DNA of 64,000 nucleotides from Lachnospiraceae bacterium (GTDB lineage: Bacteria > Bacillota > Clostridia > Lachnospirales > Lachnospiraceae): the NCBI GenBank assembly GCA_017472605.1, contig JAFUPV010000035.1, positions 62,001-126,000 on the forward strand, in the 5' to 3' direction. Below the pieces are notes generated by a model, which saw nothing but the letters and a program-made list of their open reading frames with translations, had not been told where the DNA came from and ran no database searches. The position numbers and the translations under genes were made by a program. Below, piece after piece: positions 25,994 to 34,449 of the stretch (position 1 is the first letter of the stretch; the number at the start of each line of letters is the position of its first letter).

Positions 25994-27121
25994 GTGCTGA
26001 TTTCTGTGAAACAATGTGTTATGGAGAAAAAACGTTATTTTGGACTGGATGCGGTTCGTGTGCTTGCGCTTTGCCTGCTGCTTTGGCTTCATTTTCTGCT
26101 TCGGAACGGCTTTTACAGCAAACCGGTAAACAATGTTCCAATGATTCTGGCGGCAGCAGGACGTGTGATTTTCATGTGCTGCATTCCGCTGTTTCTGATG
26201 CTGACCGGTTATCTGAAATGTCAGAAGCCATGGAATGGAAGTTATTATCGCTCTTTGCTGCCCATCCTGATCTCGTGGGTGCTGATCTCACCGATCTGCA
26301 TGTGCTATAAGATTTTTGTCAGCGAAGTGGAAATGACAGCCTATGAATGGGTGGTGGAGTTTTTTAACTTTAAGATGGCAAACTATAGTTGGTACATTGA
26401 GATGTACATCGGACTGATTCTGGTCAGTCCCTTTCTGAATATTGCCTGGACGCAGATGAAGACAAAAAAGAAGCATCAGGCAATGGTACTCAGTTTTATG
26501 TTGCTGACGTTTCTTCCGTCCGCAGTCAATGGAATCGCGTGGGATGGAGAGACGAAGCTGAATGTAATCCCCAATTACTGGTCCAGTCTGTACTTCTTTA
26601 CCTATTATCTGATCGGCTGCTATATCCGCACCTGGCAGCCCCGCGTAAAAAAGAGACTGGCAATTCCGGCAGCAATTCTGATTGCGCTGATGTTCGCGCT
26701 GATTAATTGTGTGACCGGCGGCGCGCAGAAAAATTTTTACAGCGGGTACAATATCAGTTATGGACATCCGGGAACTGCCGCAATTGCTGTTCTGCTGTTT
26801 TTGTCGGTTTATCAGCTTCGCTGCAGAAACCGGTTCATATCCGGCACAATGGCAGCTGTATCCAATGTGGCGCTGGAGATGTACCTGATTTCCTGTGTGT
26901 TTGACCAGACAATTTACCGCTATCAGAAAGGATATGGAGCAGAAGAGTATCTGTGGCGGGGAATTCTTGCCTGCGGACTTGTTTTCCTGCTTTCCTTCCT
27001 CTCCGGATGGGCGATTCACTGGTTATCCACCCATTTATCCACAGGTTTGACAAATTGTGTAAAAACAATGAAAAGTTACACAATTTGTAGAGAAAAACAA
27101 AATAATAATGGAAATGAGTAA
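25994..27121 (+). CDS. Acyltransferase 3 family membrane protein
   Basis: A polytopic membrane O-acyltransferase of about 375 residues, of the family that acetylates surface sugars and peptidoglycan. YFGLDAVRVLALCLLLWLHFLLR is the typical first helix, with further helices through the chain and the conserved YIEMYIGLILVSPFLN segment. The start is uncertain. AAGGAGG at 25973-25979 is 12 nt before an ATG that opens a two-codon reading frame (ATG TGC TGA at 25992) and 14 nt before the in-frame GTG at 25994. The in-frame ATG at 26021 has no site. The acceptor is unknown. Confidence 0.85.
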   Translation: MLISVKQCVMEKKRYFGLDAVRVLALCLLLWLHFLLRNGFYSKPVNNVPMILAAAGRVIFMCCIPLFLMLTGYLKCQKPWNGSYYRSLLPILISWVLISPICMCYKIFVSEVEMTAYEWVVEFFNFKMANYSWYIEMYIGLILVSPFLNIAWTQMKTKKKHQAMVLSFMLLTFLPSAVNGIAWDGETKLNVIPNYWSSLYFFTYYLIGCYIRTWQPRVKKRLAIPAAILIALMFALINCVTGGAQKNFYSGYNISYGHPGTAAIAVLLFLSVYQLRCRNRFISGTMAAVSNVALEMYLISCVFDQTIYRYQKGYGAEEYLWRGILACGLVFLLSFLSGWAIHWLSTHLSTGLTNCVKTMKSYTICREKQNNNGNE

Positions 27122-27128
27122 AAATAAC

Positions 27129-27157
27129 TTGATTTACGGCAGTATTTGAAGTATATT
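27129..27157 (+). promoter_or_regulatory. Putative promoter upstream of the GH18 gene
   Basis: TTGATT (27129-27134) and TATATT (27152-27157) are separated by 17 bp. If used, it makes a leader of about 400 nt. Confidence 0.5.
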
Positions 27158-27565
27158 AGTGGTGAACTGCTTAGCGCAGAAAACTGAAGCAGGTTCAGGC
27201 AGAAGAAAATCATCACTGTAAGTTCCATTGTGTGCCAGCCATTCCGGTTAGGAGAACAGAAAAGCGTGCAGAACAGAAGGAACAGCCGGTAAGCGGATAT
27301 GAACATACATCACAAAGTGACGCAAACGGTCAGTATTTCCGGCAGAAAGCAATCGACCAGGCGGGTGAGAGAGGGCAGATCCGGTCAGAACAGTGCAGAG
27401 GGAAACAAAAGAAATCCAACGAAACGTGTCAGAGACGTGAATTCCGAGGAAAAACAGACAGGACAGAAAGGGGAAGCAGAAGTGAATGATGCCTCTATAC
27501 CGACAACCTTTCTGTCCATCCGATAAATAAAGATTGTGCAGAGCGGAAAGGAGAAGGTACGCGGG
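27158..27565 (+). other. Long intergenic or leader region before the GH18 gene
   Basis: This 408-base stretch is rich in A and G. It holds short open frames (for example 27299-27526) with biased, low-complexity composition and no recognisable protein. I find no riboswitch motif and no strong terminator hairpin. It may be an untranslated leader. Confidence 0.4.
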
Positions 27566-29431
27566 ATGGATAATGAGCAGAAAAAGGCGGTAAGGTCAGA
27601 AGAGAAAGATCCGGTAAGGGCAGAAGAGAGAAATCCGCAGAAAAAAACGGCGCAGAGAAAGACGGCTCAAAAGAAGCCGGCACAGAAGAAAAAGAAACGG
27701 AAGAGCGGTAAGAAGAAAGTGCTGCTTCTTCTGCTCCTTGTTCTGGCTGCCGGTCTCGGTGCAGGAATCTATGTGTTTACTCCATCGAAAGAGAAAGTGG
27801 ACCATAAAACCTATTTCGGTCTGTCGGAAGGCGTTTCCTATGGCCTGATCATCAACCAGGAACGTGTCGGCAGCTATCCGGTCAAGCGGGGCGGTTACTG
27901 GTATCTTGATCTTGATACGGTACATAGCTATGTCAGCACAAAGTTTTACTACGACGGCAGTCAGATTCTCTACACCAATCCGACAAAAACCTTTTTTGTC
28001 ACACCGGAAGCCAAGAGCTACAAAGATGACGGCGGCCTCTCCTATAAACTGGATTACCAGCCCTGCTACATCGAAAACGGACGGATTTATCTGGCTCTGG
28101 AATTCATGAAACTGATGGATTTCGACTATTACATGGCTGATACCGAGCAGATGTATGTCTGGATCTGGAATAACTGGTCAGAAATCAAAACAGCAGAGGC
28201 AAAGCGGGATACGGCAGTCCGCTACGGATCCGGAATCAAGCAGCCTGTCGTTGATACGGTTGAGGCGGGTGAGACACTGGTCATCCTGGAAGAGGGAGAA
28301 GAGTGGAACATGGTTCAGACGGAACGCGGACTGATCGGCTGTGTACAGAAGCGCGCGCTGAAAGATGCGGAGATCATTACCGCGGACACGCCGGACAACC
28401 GACCCCGTCATGAATATACAACAAGAATGCTGGATGAAACTGTCTGCATGGCATGGCATCAGGTTTTTACGGAGTCCGGTATCAAACAGCTGGACAAGTA
28501 TCTGAAAAACGCAGAGGGACTGAACGTTCTTTCACCGACCTGGTTTACCATTTCAGACGATGAAGGAAACATCAAGTCTCTGGCGGATCCTGAATATGTG
28601 GAAAAAGCGCATGAGATGGGAATTCAGGTCTGGGCTCTCGTAGAAAACATTAACATCAAAGTCGATGAAAGTCAGGTTCTCGGAGTGACAAAGAATCGTC
28701 GCCATCTGGTAGATGAACTGATGAAGGAAGCAGAGCGCGTTGGTCTGGATGGAATTAATATCGATCTGGAGGATGTGGGAAGCAGCAATGGAGCTCATCT
28801 TCTTCAGTTTATCCGTGAAATGTCAGCTGCCTGCCGGAATGCGGGCCTGGTACTTTCTGTTGACAACTATTCACCGATGCCTCACACGGCTTTCTATGAC
28901 CGCGCGCAGCAGGCAGAGATGGTTGACTATGTAGTCGTAATGGCATATGATGAATACTATGCCGGCGGCGAGGAAGCCGGTTCGGTTTCGTCTCTCGGCT
29001 GGGTGAAGCAGTCTGCAGAGCGGACGCTGGAAGAGGTTCCGAAGGAGAAGCTGATTGTTGGTCTGCCGACCTATGCAAGATTGTGGAAGGAAACACCGAA
29101 GGAATATGCGGCCGAGGATGCAAAACTGATCACAGACGAGAATTCCAGATATGGAACCTATTCTCTGACCTCGAAGGGAATCAGCATGGAAGCCTGCGAT
29201 GAAATCGTGAAAGAACGGAATCTGAGCATGATCTGGCTGGAAAAGGAACAGCAGTACTATGTGGAATATGAAGCGGATAATGGTTTCTATCGGCTCTGGA
29301 TCGAAGATGAGACGTCCATGGATCTGAAACTGGATGCAGCCTTTTCCTATGAACCGGCCGGTGTCGCGTTCTTTAAACTGGGTCTGGAAACGGATGATGT
29401 GTGGGTGATCATAAATAAATATCTGAAATGA
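27566..29431 (+). CDS. Membrane-anchored glycoside hydrolase family 18 protein with SH3-like region
   Basis: A 621-residue surface protein. Residues 1-50 are very basic and cytoplasmic, about 51-70 form one transmembrane helix, and the rest is outside. The outer part has a copper amine oxidase N-like region (about 90-205), an SH3-like region (about 215-275), and a GH18 domain (about 300-620). The GH18 catalytic signature is visible as DGINIDLEDVGSSN, with the acid Glu in DxxDxDxE form. GH18 domains of this spore or cell-wall type cleave GlcNAc-containing chains of peptidoglycan or cortex. The ATG at 27566 is 11 nt from AAGGAGA. cwlD follows 118 bp downstream, supporting a wall or spore role. 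Confidence 0.88.
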   Translation: MDNEQKKAVRSEEKDPVRAEERNPQKKTAQRKTAQKKPAQKKKKRKSGKKKVLLLLLLVLAAGLGAGIYVFTPSKEKVDHKTYFGLSEGVSYGLIINQERVGSYPVKRGGYWYLDLDTVHSYVSTKFYYDGSQILYTNPTKTFFVTPEAKSYKDDGGLSYKLDYQPCYIENGRIYLALEFMKLMDFDYYMADTEQMYVWIWNNWSEIKTAEAKRDTAVRYGSGIKQPVVDTVEAGETLVILEEGEEWNMVQTERGLIGCVQKRALKDAEIITADTPDNRPRHEYTTRMLDETVCMAWHQVFTESGIKQLDKYLKNAEGLNVLSPTWFTISDDEGNIKSLADPEYVEKAHEMGIQVWALVENINIKVDESQVLGVTKNRRHLVDELMKEAERVGLDGINIDLEDVGSSNGAHLLQFIREMSAACRNAGLVLSVDNYSPMPHTAFYDRAQQAEMVDYVVVMAYDEYYAGGEEAGSVSSLGWVKQSAERTLEEVPKEKLIVGLPTYARLWKETPKEYAAEDAKLITDENSRYGTYSLTSKGISMEACDEIVKERNLSMIWLEKEQQYYVEYEADNGFYRLWIEDETSMDLKLDAAFSYEPAGVAFFKLGLETDDVWVIINKYLK

Positions 29432-29549
29432 GAAGCGCATGACCTGCAGAATCAGCCGGAAAACAGGTTTCTGTGAAGTGGATGCTGCATGAATAAGTGA
29501 AAAGATACTCTGCATAGAATAAAGGAAAGAACGATGCGGAGTGAACGGG

Positions 29550-30263
29550 ATGAAACGTTCGGTATTGGAGTTTTTGATGGCACTGCTTCTGCTGTCGTGT
29601 GCGTACTTGCTGCCATTGTCTGTCAGGGAGGAATCTATGCAGACAGTGGCAGTTGTGGCAGAACCGGAGATTACTGTCATGGTGGATGCAGGGCATGGTG
29701 CCGCCGATTCCGGAAAGGTGGGAATTAATGGCGCCCTGGAAAAGGATATCAATCTTTCCATTGCTTCCATGGTGAAAGATTATCTGGAAGGCTATGGGAT
29801 TCGCGTTGTCATGTCAAGGACGACAGACGAACCGCTTTATCAGGAAACGGACAGCAATAAGAAACTGGCTGACATGAAGGCGAGGATCCGCAAGATGGAG
29901 GAGAATGACGTTCAGTATGTGATCAGCATCCATCAGAACAGCTACCAGCAGGAATCCGTAAAAGGAGCTCAGGTTTTTTACTACGCGGATTCTGTGGAGG
30001 GAGAGAAGCTGGCCCAGGCGATCCAGGACGGTTTTTCCTATGCGCTGGGAGAACAGAATACAAGAAAAATCAAACCAAACAGAGATTATTATCTGCTTCT
30101 TCATTCACCGGCAGTTGCCGTGATTTGTGAATGCGGTTTTTTGAGCAACTGGGAAGAGGCGGAGAAATTGACCACCAGAGAGTATCAGGAAAACATCGCC
30201 ATTTCCATCGGAAATGGCGTGCTGAACTATCTGGGGCTGATGCCTGAAGAGAAAAGAGGATAA
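29550..30263 (+). CDS. cwlD: N-acetylmuramoyl-L-alanine amidase, CwlD type
   Basis: A 237-residue zinc amidase with an N-terminal signal or anchor (residues 1-22). The Amidase_3 zinc and catalytic residues are present: the His in DAGHGAADSG, the Glu in GALEKDINL, the His in SIHQNSYQ, and the catalytic Glu in CECGFLSN. In spore formers CwlD removes stem peptides to prepare muramic delta-lactam in the cortex. The start is the ATG at 29550 with GGAG 8 nt upstream; a GTG at 29541 in the same frame is less likely because it overlaps that site. It is tightly followed by the Sua5-type gene (4 bp), so cotranscription is likely. Confidence 0.88.
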   Translation: MKRSVLEFLMALLLLSCAYLLPLSVREESMQTVAVVAEPEITVMVDAGHGAADSGKVGINGALEKDINLSIASMVKDYLEGYGIRVVMSRTTDEPLYQETDSNKKLADMKARIRKMEENDVQYVISIHQNSYQQESVKGAQVFYYADSVEGEKLAQAIQDGFSYALGEQNTRKIKPNRDYYLLLHSPAVAVICECGFLSNWEEAEKLTTREYQENIAISIGNGVLNYLGLMPEEKRG

Positions 30264-30267
30264 TTGG

Positions 30268-31308
30268 ATGGAAACAATGATACAAAAGATGGTGACAGAG
30301 GACCGGGAGATTGCGAAACGTGCAGCGGAAATCTGGAGAAGCGGCGGTCTTGTCGCATTCCCGACAGAAACCGTGTACGGACTTGGAGGCAATGGACTGG
30401 ATCCGCGGGCATCGGAAAAGATTTATGCTGCAAAGGCAAGACCTTCCGATAATCCGCTGATTCTTCATATCGCAGACGATGATCAGCTGGATGAGCTGAC
30501 AACCGGTGTGACGGAATGGATGAGAGCTGTCATGGAAGCGTTCTGGCCGGGCCCGCTGACGATGATTGTGCCAAAATCAGAACGGGTTCCCTATGAGACG
30601 ACTGGGGGACTGGAAACGGTAGCAGTCCGGATGCCGTCCCATCCCATCGCCAGACAGCTTCTTAGGGAAGTGAAGCTGCCAATTGCCGCTCCCAGTGCCA
30701 ACCGTTCCGGCAGACCGAGCCCGACCAGCGCGTCCCACGTGATTGAGGACATGAATGGAAGAATTGACATGATCATCGATGGCGGCGATGTGGGAATCGG
30801 ACTGGAATCAACGATTGTTGATCTGACAGGAGCGCGCCCCATGCTGCTTCGGCCCGGATTCATCACACCTGAAATGCTTCAGGAAGTGCTTGGACCGATT
30901 GAAACGGATCTTGCTGTGTTTAAGCAGGTTTCTGCGGAAGTGAAACCGAAGGCACCGGGAATGAAATACCGGCACTATGCGCCAAAGGCGGAGATGAAGA
31001 TTGTTGAGGGAGACCGGGAAGCGGTTGCTTCCTACATTAATCAAAAGCTTGCCATGCAGCAGGATAAGAAAATCGGCATTCTGACAACAACGGAAAATCA
31101 GATGCTGTATGAGGGAGGTATCCGGATCAGTGTTGGAACAAGAGCCAGCCTTCTGGACATTGCCCATAACCTGTTCCGCGTGCTCCGTGAGTTTGATGCC
31201 ATTGGTGTGGATGCGATTTTCTCGGAGAGTTTCCCGGCAGAGGGAGAAGGACTGGCAGTCATGAACCGTCTTCTGAAAGCGGCGGGACATCAGGTGATCC
31301 GTGTGTGA
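30268..31308 (+). CDS. L-threonylcarbamoyladenylate synthase (Sua5 type)
   Basis: A 346-residue enzyme making threonylcarbamoyl-AMP from threonine, bicarbonate and ATP for the tRNA t6A modification. The N-terminal YrdC domain (about 1-205) shows VAFPTETVYGLGGNG, YAAKARPSDNPLI, the SANRSGRPSPT segment and STIVDLTGARP. A linker region (KPKAPGMKYRHYAPKAE) leads to the C-terminal Sua5 domain, which makes it longer than TsaC-only forms of about 190 residues. The ATG at 30268 follows AGAGGATAATTGG. It sits between cwlD and rpiB, but rpiB has its own consensus promoter. Confidence 0.92.
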   Translation: METMIQKMVTEDREIAKRAAEIWRSGGLVAFPTETVYGLGGNGLDPRASEKIYAAKARPSDNPLILHIADDDQLDELTTGVTEWMRAVMEAFWPGPLTMIVPKSERVPYETTGGLETVAVRMPSHPIARQLLREVKLPIAAPSANRSGRPSPTSASHVIEDMNGRIDMIIDGGDVGIGLESTIVDLTGARPMLLRPGFITPEMLQEVLGPIETDLAVFKQVSAEVKPKAPGMKYRHYAPKAEMKIVEGDREAVASYINQKLAMQQDKKIGILTTTENQMLYEGGIRISVGTRASLLDIAHNLFRVLREFDAIGVDAIFSESFPAEGEGLAVMNRLLKAAGHQVIRV

Positions 31309-31329
31309 GCGGGGCGCCTGACAAAACGG

Positions 31330-31358
31330 TTGACATGGAGCGAAACGGTTAATATAAT
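31330..31358 (+). promoter_or_regulatory. Consensus promoter of rpiB
   Basis: TTGACA (31330-31335) and TATAAT (31353-31358) are both perfect with a 17 bp spacer. AAACGGTT occurs twice (31324-31331 and 31344-31351), overlapping the -35 and lying just before the -10. The leader of about 120 nt can fold into small hairpins (AGACTG/CAGTCT and CGGCAG/CTGCCG). Confidence 0.85.
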
Positions 31359-31485
31359 ATGGAAGAGACTGGCACGCTGGCAGTCTGGAAAACGCAGTTG
31401 TGTATTTCGAGCGGCAGGCTGGACAAAGCTGCCGGTACCTGTCAGAGGAATGCAGGAAGAACAGCAAAGACGGAGGAGAAAAGAA

Positions 31486-31920
31486 ATGATAGCTTTAGGT
31501 TGTGACCACGGCGGATTTGAGTTAAAACAGGAGATCATTAAGTATCTGGAATCCAGAGGACTTGAGTATAAGGATTATGGCTGCTATGAGCCGGCGTCTG
31601 TTGATTATCCGATCTATGCAAGAAAGGTAACTTCTGCAATTCTGGACGGAACCTGTGAGAAGGGAATTCTGATCTGCGGAACCGGAATCGGCATTTCCAT
31701 TGCTGCCAATAAAGTGCCTGGTATCCGTGCCGCACTTTGTACGGACTGCTTCTGCGCAGAAGCGACAAGACAGCACAACGATGCAAATGTTCTCTGCATG
31801 GGCGGACGTGTTGTTGGACCGGGGCTTGCGATCAAGATTACAGAAACCTTCCTGGACACTCCATTTTCCAACGATGAGCGCCATAAGAGAAGAATTCATC
31901 TGATTGAGAATGAAGAGTAA
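31486..31920 (+). CDS. rpiB: Ribose-5-phosphate isomerase B
   Basis: A 144-residue enzyme interconverting ribose-5-phosphate and ribulose-5-phosphate in the pentose phosphate pathway. RpiB features are ALGCDHGGFELK at the N-terminus, the Cys-containing GILICGTGIGISIAANK active site, and the conserved RQHNDANVLCMGGR motif. The ATG at 31486 follows CGGAGGAGAAAAGAA. It has its own promoter and a strong terminator. Some family members act on allose-6-phosphate or galactose-6-phosphate, but the standalone context favours RpiB. Confidence 0.94.
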   Translation: MIALGCDHGGFELKQEIIKYLESRGLEYKDYGCYEPASVDYPIYARKVTSAILDGTCEKGILICGTGIGISIAANKVPGIRAALCTDCFCAEATRQHNDANVLCMGGRVVGPGLAIKITETFLDTPFSNDERHKRRIHLIENEE

Positions 31921-32010
31921 ATACAAATACGGAATGATGGAATTGGCGGAAACTCTGTCTGCGAATTCCTGACGGCGATGAGCGGCGAACAAATCGCTGA
32001 ATGTGTGTAA

Positions 32011-32081
32011 GAGAAAGCGGAATGCCGTCTGAACGGAGAAATTGCCTTGTGGCAAACAGTTCAGACGGCATTCCGCTTTTT
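32011..32081. terminator. Bidirectional terminator with DNA-uptake-sequence-like arms
   Basis: Positions 32014-32034 and 32059-32079 form a perfect 21 bp stem, extendable to 24 bp with one wobble. The loop contains a second small hairpin (TTGCC/GGCAA). A T run on each strand lets it serve rpiB and the convergent DUF402 gene. Each arm contains ATGCCGTCTGAA or its complement, identical to the neisserial 12-base DNA uptake sequence. Confidence 0.9.
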
Positions 32082-32597
32082 CTAGTTCTCACAACAGAAG
32101 GGTGTGTTCTTCCGCTCTTTGTTTTCCCATTCCAGAAGCGGTGCGGCGATTGTTTCGAAGGTACCGGCATAAATTGTCTGCAGAAGGCGATGGAGACAAT
32201 CCAGTGCGCGGCACAATTGCTCTTTTGTAAGGAGACCATCCAAATAGGCCTGCGACAGCACATCCAGATCAAGAATCTGGTTGGAACCGTCCGGAAGGAC
32301 GATGACATCGGCAAGCAGATCGGTGAAGACATAGGTATTCTCTGGTTCCTGGTATTCGGTCTCGATGAGATCACAGTACCAGTACATGAGCTGATCCCTG
32401 TGATTATAGAAACGGCTGATTTTAAAGCCCTGTTCCATCAGGTAAAGAGAATAGCCGTGAGACAATTCAATTTTCGGTTTCAGAGTTTCCCAGGAAGTGA
32501 TGATCATGTGAGAGTCCATGTAAAGCAGACGGTCTCCGTTCAGAGGTACGATTTCCATCGGGATCAGTCGTTTGCGGAAGAGAAGCGGTCGGTTCAT
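32082..32597 (-). CDS. DUF402 domain-containing protein
   Basis: A 171-residue protein whose C-terminal two thirds look like DUF402 (YWYCDLIETEYQEPENTYVFTDLLADV, with the Tyr/Asp-rich pattern). Some DUF402 proteins are nucleoside phosphatases or FomD-like nucleotide hydrolases that use divalent metals. The start is the ATG at 32595-32597, with AAAGGAGA upstream on the minus strand; the open frame extends farther but without a site. Its stop codon abuts the terminator hairpin. The substrate is unknown. Confidence 0.8.
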   Translation of the reverse strand: MNRPLLFRKRLIPMEIVPLNGDRLLYMDSHMIITSWETLKPKIELSHGYSLYLMEQGFKISRFYNHRDQLMYWYCDLIETEYQEPENTYVFTDLLADVIVLPDGSNQILDLDVLSQAYLDGLLTKEQLCRALDCLHRLLQTIYAGTFETIAAPLLEWENKERKNTPFCCEN

Positions 32598-32737
32598 CTG
32601 TGAGTCTCCTTTCGAGGCAGGAATGGAATCAAAAGAGAATGAGCTGCGGGAACAATATGCCGACAGATAATTCCGGATGATCAGGAATTTCGTTAGAGAA
32701 TAGTATAGCATATCTCATGATAAATGTAAATATAATC

Positions 32738-32940
32738 CGGGAAGAAGACAGAAGAAAGAAGAGAACAATAAGAGAGCGCGAAGCCTGGAGAACGAGTGAA
32801 GCAATAAGCGGGGAACGGAGTAAAAAGCGGATAAAGACGCAGCAGAGGGATACAGAGAAAGGAGGAGAGAGCAGCAGAGAACGAAAGAAGAACGAAATCG
32901 GAGAGGAAAGAATGGAATAAAGAGCGGAGCGGAGGGAAGA
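32738..32940 (+). other. Purine-rich intergenic stretch
   Basis: About 200 bases on the plus strand are dominated by G and A (GAAGAAGACAGAAGAAAG and similar). They encode only a Lys/Glu/Arg-rich open frame (32717-32920) with no ribosome-binding site, which I do not call a gene. It separates the divergent DUF402 and YwmB-like genes, so at least one promoter should lie here, but I see no good -35/-10 pair. Confidence 0.55.
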
Positions 32941-32962
32941 ATTCAGCCAGGAGGTGAAGGGG

Positions 32963-33772
32963 ATGAAACAGGGACTGATAACTGTCTTTCTTGCGCTCTG
33001 GTGCATGGCTCTTGTCGGAGCGGCTTTTGGAAAACGGGAAACGGAATCTTCAGAGAGTATGGTGATTCGGACGTTTTCAGAAATGGGAATGGGGAATGTC
33101 CGGGCACAGCTGGCGATTGACAGCGAATGGCACCCGGATTCTCTTTGGGAAGATGCACTGGCAATGATCTGGAAGGAAGAGGGCGAAGCTGTGGACGCGC
33201 AGAGCAGTACGACAGCACAGATATATGAATTGATTGAGACCTGCAGGAGCTGGCTTTCAATGGAGCCGGGAGCAGAAGTGATCCGGGAAGAAAAACAGAA
33301 TGGAACGGTGTGGTCTGCAGAAGGAAAGCTGGAGGGCTTTGATTCGTGCCATGCCGTGATCACGGTTATGAAAATCGGAACGGGAATTAATGCCGAGTAC
33401 TATCTGCGGATCCGGGCAGAGGTCAGCAGTCCGGTCAATCAGGCAGAGAGCCTGCGGATGCGAATGGACCGCTGCCGGGAAGCGCTTCAGCTGGACGGAC
33501 TGATCAGCCTGCGGCTTTGTGCGGATTATGACCGAATTTTGTCTGAGGAGGAAATGGAAGATACGAAAACCGCTCTTTTTTCGGAAACAGGAACAAAGGT
33601 GATTGAGGAATATCAGGAGGATAATCTTTCGATGATCTATGGGCAGAGTGAGGGATTGGAGGAATCGGTCCGCCTTGGCGGTCAGTCCGTCAATCTGACA
33701 TTGATGTATCGGAACAATGGAGAGAAAACAAGATGCTTTCTCGGTCTTCCGGTTGTTCTTTCTGATGATTAG
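32963..33772 (+). CDS. YwmB-like secreted protein
   Basis: A 269-residue exported protein with a signal peptide (residues 1-22). The C-terminal segment VRLGGQSVNLTLMYRNNGEKTRCFLGLPVV follows the pattern of the YwmB/DUF1779 TATA-binding-like fold family, which is linked to the cell envelope in sporulating Firmicutes. The ATG at 32963 is chosen because AGGAGG lies 8 nt upstream; the in-frame GTG at 32954 overlaps it. The molecular role of YwmB is not established. It is followed by a short hypothetical gene, probably in one transcript. Confidence 0.68.
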   Translation: MKQGLITVFLALWCMALVGAAFGKRETESSESMVIRTFSEMGMGNVRAQLAIDSEWHPDSLWEDALAMIWKEEGEAVDAQSSTTAQIYELIETCRSWLSMEPGAEVIREEKQNGTVWSAEGKLEGFDSCHAVITVMKIGTGINAEYYLRIRAEVSSPVNQAESLRMRMDRCREALQLDGLISLRLCADYDRILSEEEMEDTKTALFSETGTKVIEEYQEDNLSMIYGQSEGLEESVRLGGQSVNLTLMYRNNGEKTRCFLGLPVVLSDD

Positions 33773-33855
33773 TACATCAGTCGGCAGACGGTACAGGAAC
33801 CGAATCTTTCGCTGCAGCATAGAATGTAGAGAGAACAAGGAAGGGGAAACAGAAC

Positions 33856-34299
33856 ATGCCTTATCAGAGACAATGGTGGAGCGGTCATGAGCTGTACGGA
33901 GTCAGACCGCAGAAGTATCGGTTCCGTGACCCGATGTTTCAGGAGATCCCTTATATAGAGCTGTCAGCGGCGAACATGGAAACCAGCCAGCTGGAATACT
34001 GGAAAAGTCTGTATCCGCAGCGGATGAGAAAGATTCAGGATCGGATTGAGGAGGTATGTGAGCAGCTGGAGTATGATGACAGTCCCATGTATGATGAGTA
34101 TCCGGACCGTGTATTTCTTCGCCGGCTTTGTAACGAAATCTGTGACGGGATAGACATTGGGGAAGGGATGCAGGATGGTTTGCTTATGTCAGGAAAGGAA
34201 GAAGGTTCCTGGATGAGAGAGTGTGCCGAGGTTCTTCTCTATCAGGAAATTCACAGGCGCCGCTGTGAACGAAGAAACTGCAGGAGAAGATTGTATTAA
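33856..34299 (+). CDS. Hypothetical protein, basic C-terminus
   Basis: A 147-residue soluble protein I do not recognise. It begins with an aromatic and basic segment (MPYQRQWWSGHEL), has a charged helical middle rich in Glu, and ends with a Cys/Arg-rich tail (RRRCERRNCRRRLY). There is no signal peptide or transmembrane helix. The ATG at 33856 follows AAGGAAGGGG. It is 83 bp after the YwmB-like gene. The basic tail suggests contact with nucleic acid or acidic lipids, which is speculative. Confidence 0.7.
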   Translation: MPYQRQWWSGHELYGVRPQKYRFRDPMFQEIPYIELSAANMETSQLEYWKSLYPQRMRKIQDRIEEVCEQLEYDDSPMYDEYPDRVFLRRLCNEICDGIDIGEGMQDGLLMSGKEEGSWMRECAEVLLYQEIHRRRCERRNCRRRLY

Positions 34300-34322
34300 A
34301 CAGCTCTTTTTCGAAAAAGCTA

Positions 34323-34351
34323 TTGTAGTTTTTGGAAAGAACCGTTAAAAT
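34323..34351 (+). promoter_or_regulatory. Promoter upstream of the anchored pseudo-protease gene
   Basis: TTGTAG (34323-34328) and TAAAAT (34346-34351) have a 17 bp spacer. A palindromic CTTTTTCGAAAAAG lies just upstream (about 34306-34319). Confidence 0.6.
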
Positions 34352-34353
34352 AG

Positions 34354-34404
34354 ACTGTAGGTCTGATCTGATCGCTGAGTACAGAGAAAGACCTGCAGTT
34401 TTTT
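34354..34404 (+). terminator. Terminator-like hairpin immediately after the promoter (possible attenuator)
   Basis: ACTGTAGGTCT (34354-34364) pairs with AGACCTGCAGT (34389-34399, one G-U), followed by six T. It lies between the predicted transcription start (about 34358) and the GTG at 34450, so it either ends upstream transcription or attenuates the next gene. Confidence 0.65.
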
Positions 34405-34449
34405 CGTGCATTGGAAAACGGATGCATGATCAATCATGGAGGAAATATT

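Noticed and set aside
27232-27526. Two overlapping open frames of 75-85 codons upstream of the GH18 gene
   Set aside because: Low-complexity Lys/Arg/Glu/Gln-rich translations, no good ribosome-binding site for either, and no recognisable domain. They look like read-through of an A/G-rich leader.
32717-32920. 67-codon Lys/Glu/Arg-rich frame in the purine-rich gap
   Set aside because: Composition is fully explained by the purine bias; no ribosome-binding site and no similarity to known proteins.
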